Assembly (NCBI GenBank): GCA_963663135.2
Contig: CAXXRM010000002.1
Span: forward strand, 372,001 to 436,000
Source: Io17-Chloro-G2 sp963663135
GTDB lineage: Bacteria > Chloroflexota > Dehalococcoidia > Lucifugimonadales > UBA3495
Direction of reading: 5' to 3'
DNA length: 64,000 bases
Shown: positions 35,173-44,017 of the stretch, piece after piece
How the letters are laid out: every line of letters starts with the position of its first letter
Numbering within the stretch: position 1 is the stretch's first letter
The notes under the pieces: model-generated
Seen by the model: the letters and a program-made list of their open reading frames with translations, nothing else
Told to the model about the DNA's origin: nothing
Databases searched by the model: none
Made by a program: the position numbers and the translations under genes

Positions 35173-36339
35173 ATGAAGTTTTACAGCTTTGACGAAACCA
35201 CCTATCCCGGTATCCCCGATGAAATCGGGCCGGAAGCCCGGCAGACCAACAAGTATTGCGACCCTCAATTGGCGGCCCTGACCTACCGGGAGCACCTGGA
35301 GGAATGGGAGTTATGCGAGGAGTTGGGGTACGATGGGGCGTTTGTCAACGAACACCATTTCACCTACTTCAACATCAACCCGTCATGCACCGTATTGGCT
35401 GCGGCGTTAATCGCCAGAACCAACAAGATGAAAGTTGGCGTCATCGGGCATGTCCTTCCCCTCCGGCACCCGGTCCAGACCGCCGAGGAGTTTGCCCAGC
35501 TTGACGTGCTGTCGGGAGGGCGCTTCATTGGCGGCATAGTGAGGGGTGTCCCACAGGAGTACGTTTCTTACAACATTGACCCTTTCACCAGCCGGGAGCG
35601 TTTCGCCGAGACCTACGAAATCATGAAGAAGTGTTTAACCGAGGAAATCTTCGATTACCAGGGAGATTTCTACAATTTGAAGGCGGTCTCGGTGTGGCCG
35701 AAGCCAATTCAAGACCCCCTGCCCATCTGGATGCCCGCGGGCTCCGCCGAGACAATAGAATTCGCCGCTCAGCGGCGGATTCCCATCGCCCGGGTTTGGA
35801 ACCCCACGGTGGTGTTCCAGGATGCCTTCGAATACTATCAGCAGGTTGCCAAGGAAAAATTCGGTTGGGAGGCCGGCCCCGATCAATTTATCGGATCCAG
35901 GTACGTCCACGTAGCCGAGACCACAGACCAAGCAATCGAAGAGTGCCGCGACGCCGTGATGTACGTCCGGCGCCTGACCACCTTCAGCCGCCCGGTGCAG
36001 GTGCCTGCTCCCGTGCCGGGGCTGCAGACCGACCGTTCCTACGAGTATCGAAAGCGCTCCGCCGGAGCCGAGATGCCCGGCCCGGGGACACCCTTTGAAA
36101 AGCTTCGGGAATCCGGTTTCATAGTGTGCGGAGATCCCGATTACGTGGCCGAGTGGTTGGGCAACGACATGCGGACTGCGGGATACGGCCATTTCCTGGG
36201 TATGTTCCGCGCCGGCAAGAACACCCACGAGAACGTGATGAGGTCAAAACGTCTCTTCGCCGAAGAGGTAATTCCCAGGCTCCGGGACATCAACGCGTCG
36301 CCGGCCGGTATGCCGGAAAAGCAAGCCGAAGCGGTGTAA
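35173..36339 (+). CDS. LLM-class flavin-dependent oxidoreductase
   Basis: The 388-residue protein resembles luciferase-like monooxygenases: ELGYDGAFVNEHHFTYFNIN, KVGVIGHVLPLRHPVQTAEE, and QLDVLSGGRFIGGIVRGVPQ. The segment ERFAETYEIMKKCLTEEIFD is followed by WPKPIQDPLPIWMPAG. It begins about 100 bases after the dioxygenase beta subunit with AGGGGCA before the ATG, so it is likely in the same operon. It may carry out a second oxygenation step in the same pathway. Confidence 0.86.
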   Translation: MKFYSFDETTYPGIPDEIGPEARQTNKYCDPQLAALTYREHLEEWELCEELGYDGAFVNEHHFTYFNINPSCTVLAAALIARTNKMKVGVIGHVLPLRHPVQTAEEFAQLDVLSGGRFIGGIVRGVPQEYVSYNIDPFTSRERFAETYEIMKKCLTEEIFDYQGDFYNLKAVSVWPKPIQDPLPIWMPAGSAETIEFAAQRRIPIARVWNPTVVFQDAFEYYQQVAKEKFGWEAGPDQFIGSRYVHVAETTDQAIEECRDAVMYVRRLTTFSRPVQVPAPVPGLQTDRSYEYRKRSAGAEMPGPGTPFEKLRESGFIVCGDPDYVAEWLGNDMRTAGYGHFLGMFRAGKNTHENVMRSKRLFAEEVIPRLRDINASPAGMPEKQAEAV

Positions 36340-36391
36340 TTACACGCCGTCGAATCCCTTCACATTCAAGGTAACAAAAGAGTAGCTGGAA

Positions 36392-36901
36392 ATGACCCTC
36401 TCCCTGTACGAAGACTTTAATTACACCCTAACGCGGGAATCCTTTGAAACCGCCCGGGACTTCCAGGAAACCTCGGACGGGAACGTTTCCGTCGGTTGGG
36501 AAATGCACGTGCCTCCGCCCGGACCCGACGGCGCGCCTTACCAGTTGATTTTTGTCGGGCCAACTTCAGAGCACCGGGGCTGCGCCATGAGGCTGTTCCT
36601 GGTGGACCAGCAGGGTGGGCCCATCGATGACGACGCCCAGGTGCTGCTGGAAACCTACTACAAGACCGGTTCGGAGCGCACGGTCATGTTCCAGGGCCGG
36701 TACGGGGACTTCAAACAGATTGAGGACCAGCGGGCGCCTGACGCGGCCCTGGCAGTCCAAAAGAGAGCCGAGTCCGGGGAAGATTACCTGATCCGGTTGG
36801 GCGTAACTCTACCCGCGGGCAGTCCGCTGCCCGACACCGAGGCCAATGATACTTATTTCGAGTTGGATTGCGTCAAACTCTGGTGGGCCGAGACCGCATG
36901 A
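36392..36901 (+). CDS. Uncharacterised protein in the oxygenase operon
   Basis: The 169-residue protein is not recognised. It is rich in beta strands and charged residues and has no signal peptide or membrane segment. Segments such as VGWEMHVPPPGPDG, YQLIFVGPTSEHRGCAMRLF and TYFELDCVKLWWAETA suggest a compact beta-sandwich. It lies between an LLM oxidoreductase and an alpha/beta hydrolase with short gaps, so a role in the same pathway, perhaps substrate binding, is inferred from position only. Confidence 0.6.
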   Translation: MTLSLYEDFNYTLTRESFETARDFQETSDGNVSVGWEMHVPPPGPDGAPYQLIFVGPTSEHRGCAMRLFLVDQQGGPIDDDAQVLLETYYKTGSERTVMFQGRYGDFKQIEDQRAPDAALAVQKRAESGEDYLIRLGVTLPAGSPLPDTEANDTYFELDCVKLWWAETA

Positions 36902-36952
36902 TGGCCACCAAGAGTTGCCGCGTGAATCCGGCTGCGCCGGATAGATAGGCTT

Positions 36953-37819
36953 ATGGGAGCTGCTGACGGTTCAATTTTCACCCGCCGGTCGGTGAATGCC
37001 GGTGGGTTTGACGTCTCGTACTTGGTGGGAGGCGCCGAAGAGGGCGCCGACCCGATCATGTATCTTCACGGCATGGGCGGTGCCGGCAAGTGGGAAGCTT
37101 GCCACATGGCGTTGGGCACCACCGCCGTAACCTACCTGCCCCAATTGCCGGGCTGGCGGGAAGGGAAACCACCAGAATCGATTGCTTCTGTTGGAGATTA
37201 CGGGCGTGTGGTCCTGGACATGATGGACGCCCTGGAGTTGGAACGGGTGACGTTGGCGGGCCATTCGATTGGCGGCTGGATCGCGCTATGGCTGGCCGCA
37301 AGGCACCCTGACCGGGCGGGCCACATGATTCTGGCGAATCCCATGGGGTTGGACTTTCCCGTAGTTAATCAGCTTGGCAATCCGCCAAACCTGTCGGCTT
37401 TGGATGAAGAGGACTTCGCCAAGGCGGTGTTCGCCAAACTGGGACTCATCGCGACCGCTCAGTCCTACGGCTTTGGAGCCGAGTGGGAAAACGTCCGTCG
37501 GGGCCCCGAATTTGAACGTCAGTGGAAAGGCCGCGGGCTGGTTGCCGAGTTGACCAAGGACGGGTCAACCGACCCGGAACTCATGAAGATGATTCCCGAC
37601 CTGGAGACTGAGACGTTGTTGATTTGGGGCCGCCAGGACGGCCTTGCGCCCCTGGAACAGGGAGAGGCCCTGAATTCCGTGCTTCCCAACTCCAGTCTGG
37701 ACGTAATCGACAACTGCGGCCATCTTCCCATGACCGAAAAACCCGAAACCTTTAACCGCCTGGTGCGCAACTTCCTGGTTGGGGTTGTTGAGGACATTCC
37801 GGACGTGGTCCGGGTCTAA
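36953..37819 (+). CDS. Alpha/beta hydrolase
   Basis: The 288-residue alpha/beta hydrolase has the oxyanion-hole segment YLHGMGGAGKWEA, the nucleophile elbow LAGHSIGGWIALWLAARHPD (Ser), the acid in LIWGRQDGLAP, and the catalytic His in NCGHLPMTEKPETFNRLV. The layout resembles meta-cleavage-product hydrolases (BphD/MhpC) as well as esterases. Co-location with ring-hydroxylating and VOC enzymes favours C-C bond hydrolysis in aromatic breakdown, but that is an inference. Confidence 0.85.
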   Translation: MGAADGSIFTRRSVNAGGFDVSYLVGGAEEGADPIMYLHGMGGAGKWEACHMALGTTAVTYLPQLPGWREGKPPESIASVGDYGRVVLDMMDALELERVTLAGHSIGGWIALWLAARHPDRAGHMILANPMGLDFPVVNQLGNPPNLSALDEEDFAKAVFAKLGLIATAQSYGFGAEWENVRRGPEFERQWKGRGLVAELTKDGSTDPELMKMIPDLETETLLIWGRQDGLAPLEQGEALNSVLPNSSLDVIDNCGHLPMTEKPETFNRLVRNFLVGVVEDIPDVVRV

Positions 37820-37974
37820 CCGGCTCCGCAGGCCGGTTGATTGGGGTCTGCCGTCCCGAATATAATCCAAGCGACCATACCGGCAGATGTGGAATGGGAC
37901 CAACACCGGGGCCCGTTTCGCAAGACCAGCATCAACAAACTTTTTAGGCAACTCTATCATGTAGGGAGGGAACC

Positions 37975-38376
37975 ATGGCCAAGATCAAGCACATCGCCAT
38001 ACGCACCCCTGACCCGGAAAAAACCGCCGCATTTTACAAGTCCGCGTTTGACCTGGAAGAGGTCGGTAAGGCCGGATCTGGCGTTTACCTGTCCGACGGG
38101 TACATCAACCTGGCCATCCTGAGGAGCAACGAGCAGGGCAACGGCGAATCCCCCCGGGATGTTGCCGGCTACGCGGGCATAGACCACCTGGGATTCGTGG
38201 TCGACGACGTGGACGCCGCCTGCAAGAAGCTGGAAGAGGAAGGCGCATCCCCCATGGGCCGCATGGACTTTGGCCAAGCCCAGACTCCCGGCGCCCATTC
38301 TTACTATGAGATCAAGTACCGCGGTCCCGACCATCAAGTTGTCGACATCAGCGGAGCGGGCTGGATAGGTACTTAG
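37975..38376 (+). CDS. VOC-family protein
   Basis: The 133-residue protein opens IKHIAIRTPDPEKTAAFYKS, very like the VOC protein at 14674-15102. It continues with SGVYLSDGYINLAILRSNEQ and GIDHLGFVVDDVDAACKKLE, ending EIKYRGPDHQVVDISGAGW. The His and Glu metal-ligand positions are kept. GGGAGGGAACC precedes the ATG. It may be an extradiol-type dioxygenase or epimerase; the small size argues for lyase or epimerase-type chemistry. Confidence 0.85.
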   Translation: MAKIKHIAIRTPDPEKTAAFYKSAFDLEEVGKAGSGVYLSDGYINLAILRSNEQGNGESPRDVAGYAGIDHLGFVVDDVDAACKKLEEEGASPMGRMDFGQAQTPGAHSYYEIKYRGPDHQVVDISGAGWIGT

Positions 38377-38500
38377 TCGTTTTCGAGGCCCTTCCCCCGC
38401 CATAGTTCAAACGCTGGAGACCGTATCGGGGTTTCGCCGGACTGCCCCGGTACGGCGATGAACCGTGGCTGGAGACAACGGGCAAAAACGTGAGGGACAG

Positions 38501-39283
38501 ATGCAGTTAGAAGGGAAGGTTGCGCTGGTAACCGGCGGTGCCCGCGGGCTGGGCCGGTCCATGGCCTTGGCCTACGCTCGGGAAGGCGCTGACGTTGGCG
38601 TGGTTGCCCGTACACCATCAGAGTTGGATGCCGTGGCCAGCGAGATCCGCGCCCTGGGCCGCCGGACCCACACGGTAAACGCCGAGCTTACCACCAGCGA
38701 GGGAGCCGCTCGGGCCGTGGACGAAACGGTCAGCAACTTGGGCAAGATAGACATCTTGGTCAACAATGCCGGCGGCTACCGGTTGTTCACCAAAGACCTG
38801 ACCCACTCGGTGACGGTGTTGGACATCACCCCGGAGGAATGGATCCTGGTGATGGAATCCAACCTTACCACCACCTTTATGGTGTGCAAGGCGGTCCTGC
38901 CTCACATGATAGAGCGTCGCACCGGGGTCATCGTCAACATGACGTCCAAAAACGTTGCTCGCCGGGGCAGGGCGGGGCAGGCCTCCTATGCGGCGTGCAA
39001 AGCCGCGGTGGAACGACTCAGTGAAGCTTTGGCCGACGAGGTCAAGGAACACGGCATCGCGGTCAACATTCTCGACCCGGGCTGGAACCTGACCAAGCCT
39101 AACGACGACTACGACGATGAGGTCCACAAGCGGATGCGGTTGCCCGACGACATTGCCGAGGTGGCGGTGTTCATGGCCCTGCAGACCGCCGAAACCATGA
39201 CCGGTCAGTTGGTGGCCGCTCCGGAATACGATCAGGAACACGGCATAGAACGCCTGTCAGCTTACGAACGCCTCCACGCATAG
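38501..39283 (+). CDS. Short-chain dehydrogenase/reductase
   Basis: The 260-residue classical SDR starts MQLEGKVALVTGGARGLGRS, with the TGGxRGxG dinucleotide motif. It has NNAGG, the NMTSKN strand with the catalytic Ser position, and the active-site YAACK (YxxxK). An in-frame GTG 12 codons earlier lacks a ribosome-binding site, whereas GAGGGACAG precedes the chosen ATG. It ends the rightward catabolic run and probably oxidises an alcohol or dihydrodiol intermediate. The serine context is slightly atypical, so the exact activity is uncertain. Confidence 0.86.
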   Translation: MQLEGKVALVTGGARGLGRSMALAYAREGADVGVVARTPSELDAVASEIRALGRRTHTVNAELTTSEGAARAVDETVSNLGKIDILVNNAGGYRLFTKDLTHSVTVLDITPEEWILVMESNLTTTFMVCKAVLPHMIERRTGVIVNMTSKNVARRGRAGQASYAACKAAVERLSEALADEVKEHGIAVNILDPGWNLTKPNDDYDDEVHKRMRLPDDIAEVAVFMALQTAETMTGQLVAAPEYDQEHGIERLSAYERLHA

Positions 39284-39345
39284 CGCCTTTCCGCTTACCT
39301 CCATGGCTTACTTGAGCCGCACTAGGAGCGCGTGAGGGGCAGCGG

Positions 39346-41065
39346 TTAACGGCCGGGCTGTCGGGCCTCTGCACTCACCCCCGGATCGGGGGATAGTCCC
39401 CTGGTCTTGTTGCTCGTAACCACCGAAACGCAGAATGAGGCGATTAGCAGACCTGCCATAACCCAGTAGGCCCTGTTTAGTCCGGTAGTGAACGCCTGGC
39501 AGGCATCGCCCCCCGCGCCGCCCGCGCCGCATTCAACTGCATCCAGACTGGGCTGGAATCCCATAGACGACATGGTGGCGGTTACAATCACCGTCGCCAT
39601 GGCGACGCTGGTCACATTGGCCCCATTCCGTATCAGGTTGGTGAACGCGGAAACCGCGCCGAACCGGTTCCGTTCCACCGCGCTCATTATGGAGCTTGTG
39701 TTCGGCGAGAAAAAAGCCCCCATGCCTATGCTGTGCAAGACCAACGCCGACATCACCATAGGCAGGGAGGAGTTCTCGTCCAGGCTGGACAGCATGAAAA
39801 TCCCGACGATAGAAACGGCCAGCCCGCCTGACGTGAGCATTCTCCAACCATAACGGTCCGACAGACGCCCGCTGATCGGCCCGAGCACTGCGATACACAT
39901 CGCGGCGGGCGCCACGATGAGCCCTGCCTGCGTGGGACTGTAGCCGAGGACCCTCTGCAGGTAGAAAGGTGTCAAAAACAAGACCGCCGAGCTTCCCAGA
40001 AAGGTGAGGAAAGCGGAGGAAACCCCGAGGGTAAAGACCTTTCTCCGGAACAACCGCAGGTCCAACAGGGGCTCGGCGATCCGAAGTTCCCACCAGATGA
40101 ACCCGCATAGCAGGACGGCAAAAGCCGCGCTTGAAGCGATGATTGGCGGAGAACTCCAGCCCCATTTGGGCCCGAAGGTTATCGGCATGAGCACTGCCAG
40201 CAGCGCCGCCGCCGACAGCGTCGCTCCCAGCCAGTCGAACCTCGCCCCATTTGGGCCCGAAGGTTATCGGCATGAGCACTGCCAGCAGCGCCGCCGCCGA
40301 CAGCGTCGCTCCCAGCCAGTCGAACCTCCCCCTGGTCGAACCCGGGCCGGCCTCTCCGGTGCGGGTCTTGTCCAGGATGGCCAGCGAGGCTATCACTGCC
40401 AGAATCCCCAGGGGTATGCTGAACAGGAACACGGCCTGCCAACCGAACGCTCCCACCAACAACCCGCCCAGCGACGGGCCGGCAATGGCCCCAATGCCGA
40501 TGATCGTCATCATCATGCCCAGGGCCTTGCCCCGCTCTCCTTCGGGAAAGGTGGATATCAGTATGGCCATTCCCGTACCCTGGCTCATGGCTGCGCCGCC
40601 GCCCTGGACAATCCGGGCCACAACCAACACCGAGAGATTGGGCGATGCGGCCGCGAGAGCGGCCCCGGCCACAAAGATCAAAGTTCCCAGGACATAAACG
40701 TTGGTCCGGCCCACCATGTCTCCCAACCGACCCATGGGGAGCAGCAGGGCGCTGATGGTGAGGGCGTAGCCGATAACCACCCACTGAATGGTCGCCAGAT
40801 CGGTGCCGAAGTCGGAGGCCACCGATGGCAGGGCAATGTTGACGCTGCCGTGGTCCACGACAGAACCGAACATGCCGATGGCCAACGCGCCGATGACCCA
40901 GTACTTGTAGTTGGGGCTATTTTTGACCGAATTTAACAACCGAGAGTTCCTTTGAACAACCGAGGGTTCATTTGTGAATGGTTCACGTGTGAATGGTTCA
41001 CGCGCCCAAAGAGGCCGGTCATCGTCAGACCCGGTCGGACGCAACGAGAAGGATTCTATCACCAA
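39346..41065 (-). pseudogene. MFS multidrug/efflux transporter (DHA2, 14-TM type), disrupted by an 85-bp duplication
   Basis: The leftward frame from 41065 encodes the N-terminal half of a 14-helix MFS exporter (GYALTISALLLPMGRLGDMV, ARIVQGGGAAMSQGTGMAIL, IGAIAGPSLGGLLVGAFGWQ). It then hits an 85-bp tandem repeat at 40160-40327 and continues in the wrong frame. The rest of the transporter (FFSPNTSSIMSAVERNRFG and later helices) is in another frame from about 40194 to 39346. Removing one repeat unit restores a continuous frame through LLAVLMPITFGPKWGWSSPP, so only this duplication breaks the gene. It faces the catabolic operon and could export a substrate or product if restored. Confidence 0.8.
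40160..40327. repeat. 85-bp tandem duplication inside the MFS gene
   Basis: Bases 40160-40242 recur at 40245-40327 without mismatch, an offset of 85. Since 85 is not a multiple of three, the reading frame is lost. The exact identity points to a very recent event, a reversible slippage site or an assembly error. Confidence 0.9.
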
Positions 41066-41544
41066 TGGCTGCGGCGAGAATGGGGGGTACGCGTGCAGGG
41101 GTCGATATTGGAATGAGGTTGAATTTTACCCGCAGGGATGAATCCTGAGAAAAATGCGGTTTGTTAGTCGGATCGTCAGGCGATTTCCCCCACGTGGCGG
41201 GTGGCCTTTAACAAACTTTTGGAGGAAAAGATGTGGGTGGCTAGACGCTGCGTGGTGTTTGCTGTGGCTCACCCTGGGTTCTGGTATTGAGGCTAGTGGC
41301 GTCGGTCTGGGCAAATAAACTGAGGACTGTGGAAATTCGGGGAAGGCTTACTGGAATCCGGGGTTAATTCTTCCCAAAATCAACTGGAGTTACTAAACCG
41401 AGTGCAAAGAGAACTCGGCGTGTCCCCGCGCGACAGGTGCGCTCCAGAGCGATGTGCCGCGGTTGAGCACAGGGGGCGCCCGGCCTCAGGGACGGAACGT
41501 CAGACCGCTAAGGTCTGAGCGGTCAAGGTCTTAGTTGTCAATGT
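41066..41544. other. Non-coding stretch upstream of the MFS gene
   Basis: About 480 bases with no convincing gene. A partial REP-like repeat (GGCTGCGGCGAGAATG) sits at 41069-41084. The remainder shows no recognisable feature. Confidence 0.5.
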
Positions 41545-41700
41545 TTAACTGGTCTTGCAAACTCTTGGTACGCACCCGATCAGCTGGTTTCCATCGAGGC
41601 CCAGCTTCCCCAGGTAGGCGAGGTTGCTCAACGCCGCCGGTAACTCCCCGCTCAATAGGTTCCCGTGGAGTTCCAGCCATCTTATGGTGGTTAGATTACT
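41545..41700 (-). pseudogene. Leucine-rich-repeat protein fragment
   Basis: A leftward frame reads WLELHGNLLSGELPAALSNL and then LAYLGKLGLDGNQLIGCVP. This is two units of the plant-type repeat LxxLxLxxNxLxGxIPxxLxxL. No start, signal peptide or further repeats adjoin it, so it is a remnant of a larger, probably secreted LRR protein. Confidence 0.6.
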
Positions 41701-41951
41701 CCTTGCCCGACACCTGGCACTGGCAAGGACGCAACCCTTGCCATGCTCTAAATTCCACCCTCTGCCAACCCACATTTGGTTCAGTCTGAACAGTTACAAC
41801 CGCTGGAAAACATAGCCAATCTGAAATGAGACGCGGTAGAGTGAAAGCCCCCATAGTCGTATCGGCAAACGGTTGTCGTATCCTGCGTGGGTATCCTGGA
41901 AGGCAAGAGAGCCGCCAATCCGGGGACCCGGAGTGGGAGTGGACCCCGTGA

Positions 41952-42590
41952 TTAGGACAGGGTCATCAGCCCTTCTCCCGATTCCGGTTTAAACACCGGC
42001 TGGACGCCGGAACTCTCACCGGACTGCTTCCTGACGATGCTGTTTTGCCCCCTTTTCACCACCACGTCATCGTCCGCGGTGTTGGCGGAGGTCTCCTGGG
42101 CGGCCAGATCGTTCTGGAGCACCACCCGCATCAGACGGTCGCCGTCGTGCAAGGTGTGGACAGTTCCCTGGCTGTACCCTGCCCCCTGGGAGTCGGCGGA
42201 ACGCCGTCGGGACGCGCCCTCCGACGACGATTCCTGCGGCACAGACTTCCCCGCCTGGGGGGTTATCACCGGGGTGGGCTTGGGCGTCGGTTAAGGGGCG
42301 CCGCCATCCCCGGCACGGCTTCGGTCCAGGCTTCGGTCCCCGCTTCAATCCCGGCTTCGTTTTCAGAAGGGTTTTCCGCGCCGGTAATACTTACGCCGGA
42401 AAGATCCAGATAGTCGCCAGCGTTCTTTTCCACGGCGTCCTTTTCCAAGGGGACCTCCTGGAAAAGGACCGACGGCTCCGCGGGCTTTTCCTGCTGTGAC
42501 CTGGCCGCGATCAAAACGGGTCGTAGCACTGCCCACCACGACGATAGCCAGCGCAACGGTGACCGCAAGGGCGAGTCTCCTGCCCCTCAT
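41952..42590 (-). pseudogene. Secreted protein gene broken by frameshifts
   Basis: An ATG at 42588-42590 with GAGG upstream begins a signal-peptide-like segment (RRLALAVTVALAIVVVGS). The continuation is spread over two further frames: one with EKPAEPSVLFQEVPLEKDAV, shifted near 42500-42540, and one with VHTLHDGDRLMRVVLQNDLA, shifted near 42290, ending GEGLMTLS. At least two frameshifts are needed. The family is not recognised; the last segment looks like a propeptide or N-terminal domain of an exported protein. The downstream part is missing. Confidence 0.5.
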
Positions 42591-42717
42591 AACACCTCGC
42601 CAGGGCCATGGCGGCCACGGGCTTCCGGGGACCAACGAGCTCTTTCCTGCCTGAGTGGTGCAAAAGCGGCCCCTGCCTCGCCAGCCGGCCGCCTAATGCT
42701 GGAGCTTTGTTTAAAGG

Positions 42718-43060
42718 TTAAATTCGACCTCGGGCAAGTCGACCCCTTGCCGGGACATCACGGTGTCCGCAGGCCCCCGGCGCCAACCAGTCATTGGTGC
42801 GTGAGCGCGCCAAGGACAGGGAGCTTACACCGTTCACCTGCTCACCGCAGGCGTCACAGGACAGGGGCAGCAGGGCGTCCGGGCCCGCTCCGTCGGTGGT
42901 CGATGATCTCCGGGTGGCTCTTGAGCCGGAAATCCAGGCGTTCCAGACAGCGCCGGTCCAGCTTAGGATCGAGAGCTTCAAAGCTCTGTGAGGACGGACC
43001 CGGCGCCGGCAGGTTGCGCCGAACGTACCCCACTGACCTGCCACGAGCTTTGTACCGCAT
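42718..43060 (-). pseudogene. IS21-family IstA transposase remnant (C-terminal part)
   Basis: Two leftward frames hold degraded pieces that align with the istA copy at 56136-57547. VGYVRRNLPAPGPSSQSFEA and LERLDFRLKSHPEIIDHR correspond to VGYARRNFLVPIPSFDSFEA and LERMDARLRGHSETIG. VSSLSLARSRTNDWLAP with GHRDVPARG corresponds to VSSLSLVRYLTNDYSVP with GHRDVLVRG. The catalytic core is absent and the frame is broken, so it is dead. Confidence 0.6.
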
Positions 43061-43289
43061 GTCATGTTAGTCCGACAAGCACAGGGAGAGGGTAGACTGT
43101 CAGGAGGTCATCGATAGTCCGGGCTGAAACGCGAAAGCCCACACGCATGATCGGGACGGTGAAAGGCGTCGACACATCTGCGATGGCTCCCAAGTAACTG
43201 TGGGATCGGCTGGCCTTGCCGCCCGTTTCTTCGCGTTGATTCTGTCCCAGGCTGAACGCCAAATGGTACAAGGATGTGAACCAGGCTAC

Positions 43290-43499
43290 GGCTTGCGGCG
43301 CCTCGCGGCTTACCGTGGGGACGGCCCCGCCGCATTGGCCCACGGGAACAGAGGGCGCCGGCCTCACAATTCTGTACCTGGGGCCGCAGCGGCCGCCGTG
43401 GTAAGACTGGTCAGCAACCAGTACGCTGGCGCCAATCACACGCACTTCAACGAACTGCTCGGGTCACGTGAAGGCATCGACCTGAGCCGTCCCACCATG
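43290..43499 (+). pseudogene. Transposase N-terminal fragment (ISNCY/integrase-like)
   Basis: The segment LRRLAAYRGDGPAALAHGNR, then AAAAVVRLVSNQYAGANHTH and LLGSREGIDLSRPTM, resembles the helix-turn-helix N-terminus of ISNCY-type integrase-fold transposases. Homology stops after SRPTM, before any catalytic domain, and no start is convincing. It is an IS remnant in the 41-44 kb graveyard. Confidence 0.5.
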
Positions 43500-44017
43500 C
43501 CTATTACTCAATCGATACCAAAGGCTACGGTATTCGTAGGCGGTGGAATTGTCTCCGTCGTAGATTATCAAGGGGCGAGCCGCTGGAGAAAAGTGGAACC
43601 TTTGAGGTCGCAAGCGCCAACTTTGGGAGGAGGAAACCCAGGGACCACTAGAAATATGGGACCCAGGTCGCGGTCAACCCGCGATACACCACTGCCTTCA
43701 CGCTTGGGAGGCAGTATCAACGGCAAATTGCGGTGCTCGTTGGACTGGGCTTTGGATGGACCAAGGACTGACAGACTTGGATGCAGCATGAATTCCCGTC
43801 ATCCGAACAGTTATGGTTGAATGACGAACAGGTCTGATGACCGCGCTAACTACCGGTTCGAGTCCTTTTAGGTGGGGTTAATCCTCCCTTTCGCGACCGG
43901 CGTTTCCTTAATCATGTGACCCACGCTGTCGGCAACCGGCTGACGGGGCTTCTCCGGTTGTGCAACTCATACACGGGAAAGCAGCGGAGCGGAGTGGGAC
44001 CGGTGTAACCCCTGCAG
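43500..44017. other. Non-coding/degenerate stretch
   Basis: About 520 bases between the transposase fragment and the ABC transporter genes. Frames are short or unlike proteins. I recognise no RNA or repeat here; a T-loop-like motif near 43853 does not fold into a tRNA. Confidence 0.45.

Noticed and set aside
39346..40194. Treating the 282-codon frame as a separate short MFS gene
   Set aside because: It begins within the duplicated segment and supplies exactly the missing C-terminal half of the upstream transporter, so it is one broken gene.
42045..42413. Rightward 122-codon frame opposite the secreted-protein pseudogene
   Set aside because: It has no ribosome-binding site or recognisable pattern; the leftward strand has a signal peptide with a ribosome-binding site.
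43845..43880. Sequence GGTTCGAGTCC resembling a tRNA T-loop, possible tRNA or att remnant
   Set aside because: The flanking bases do not form a T stem, and no acceptor or anticodon arms are present nearby.
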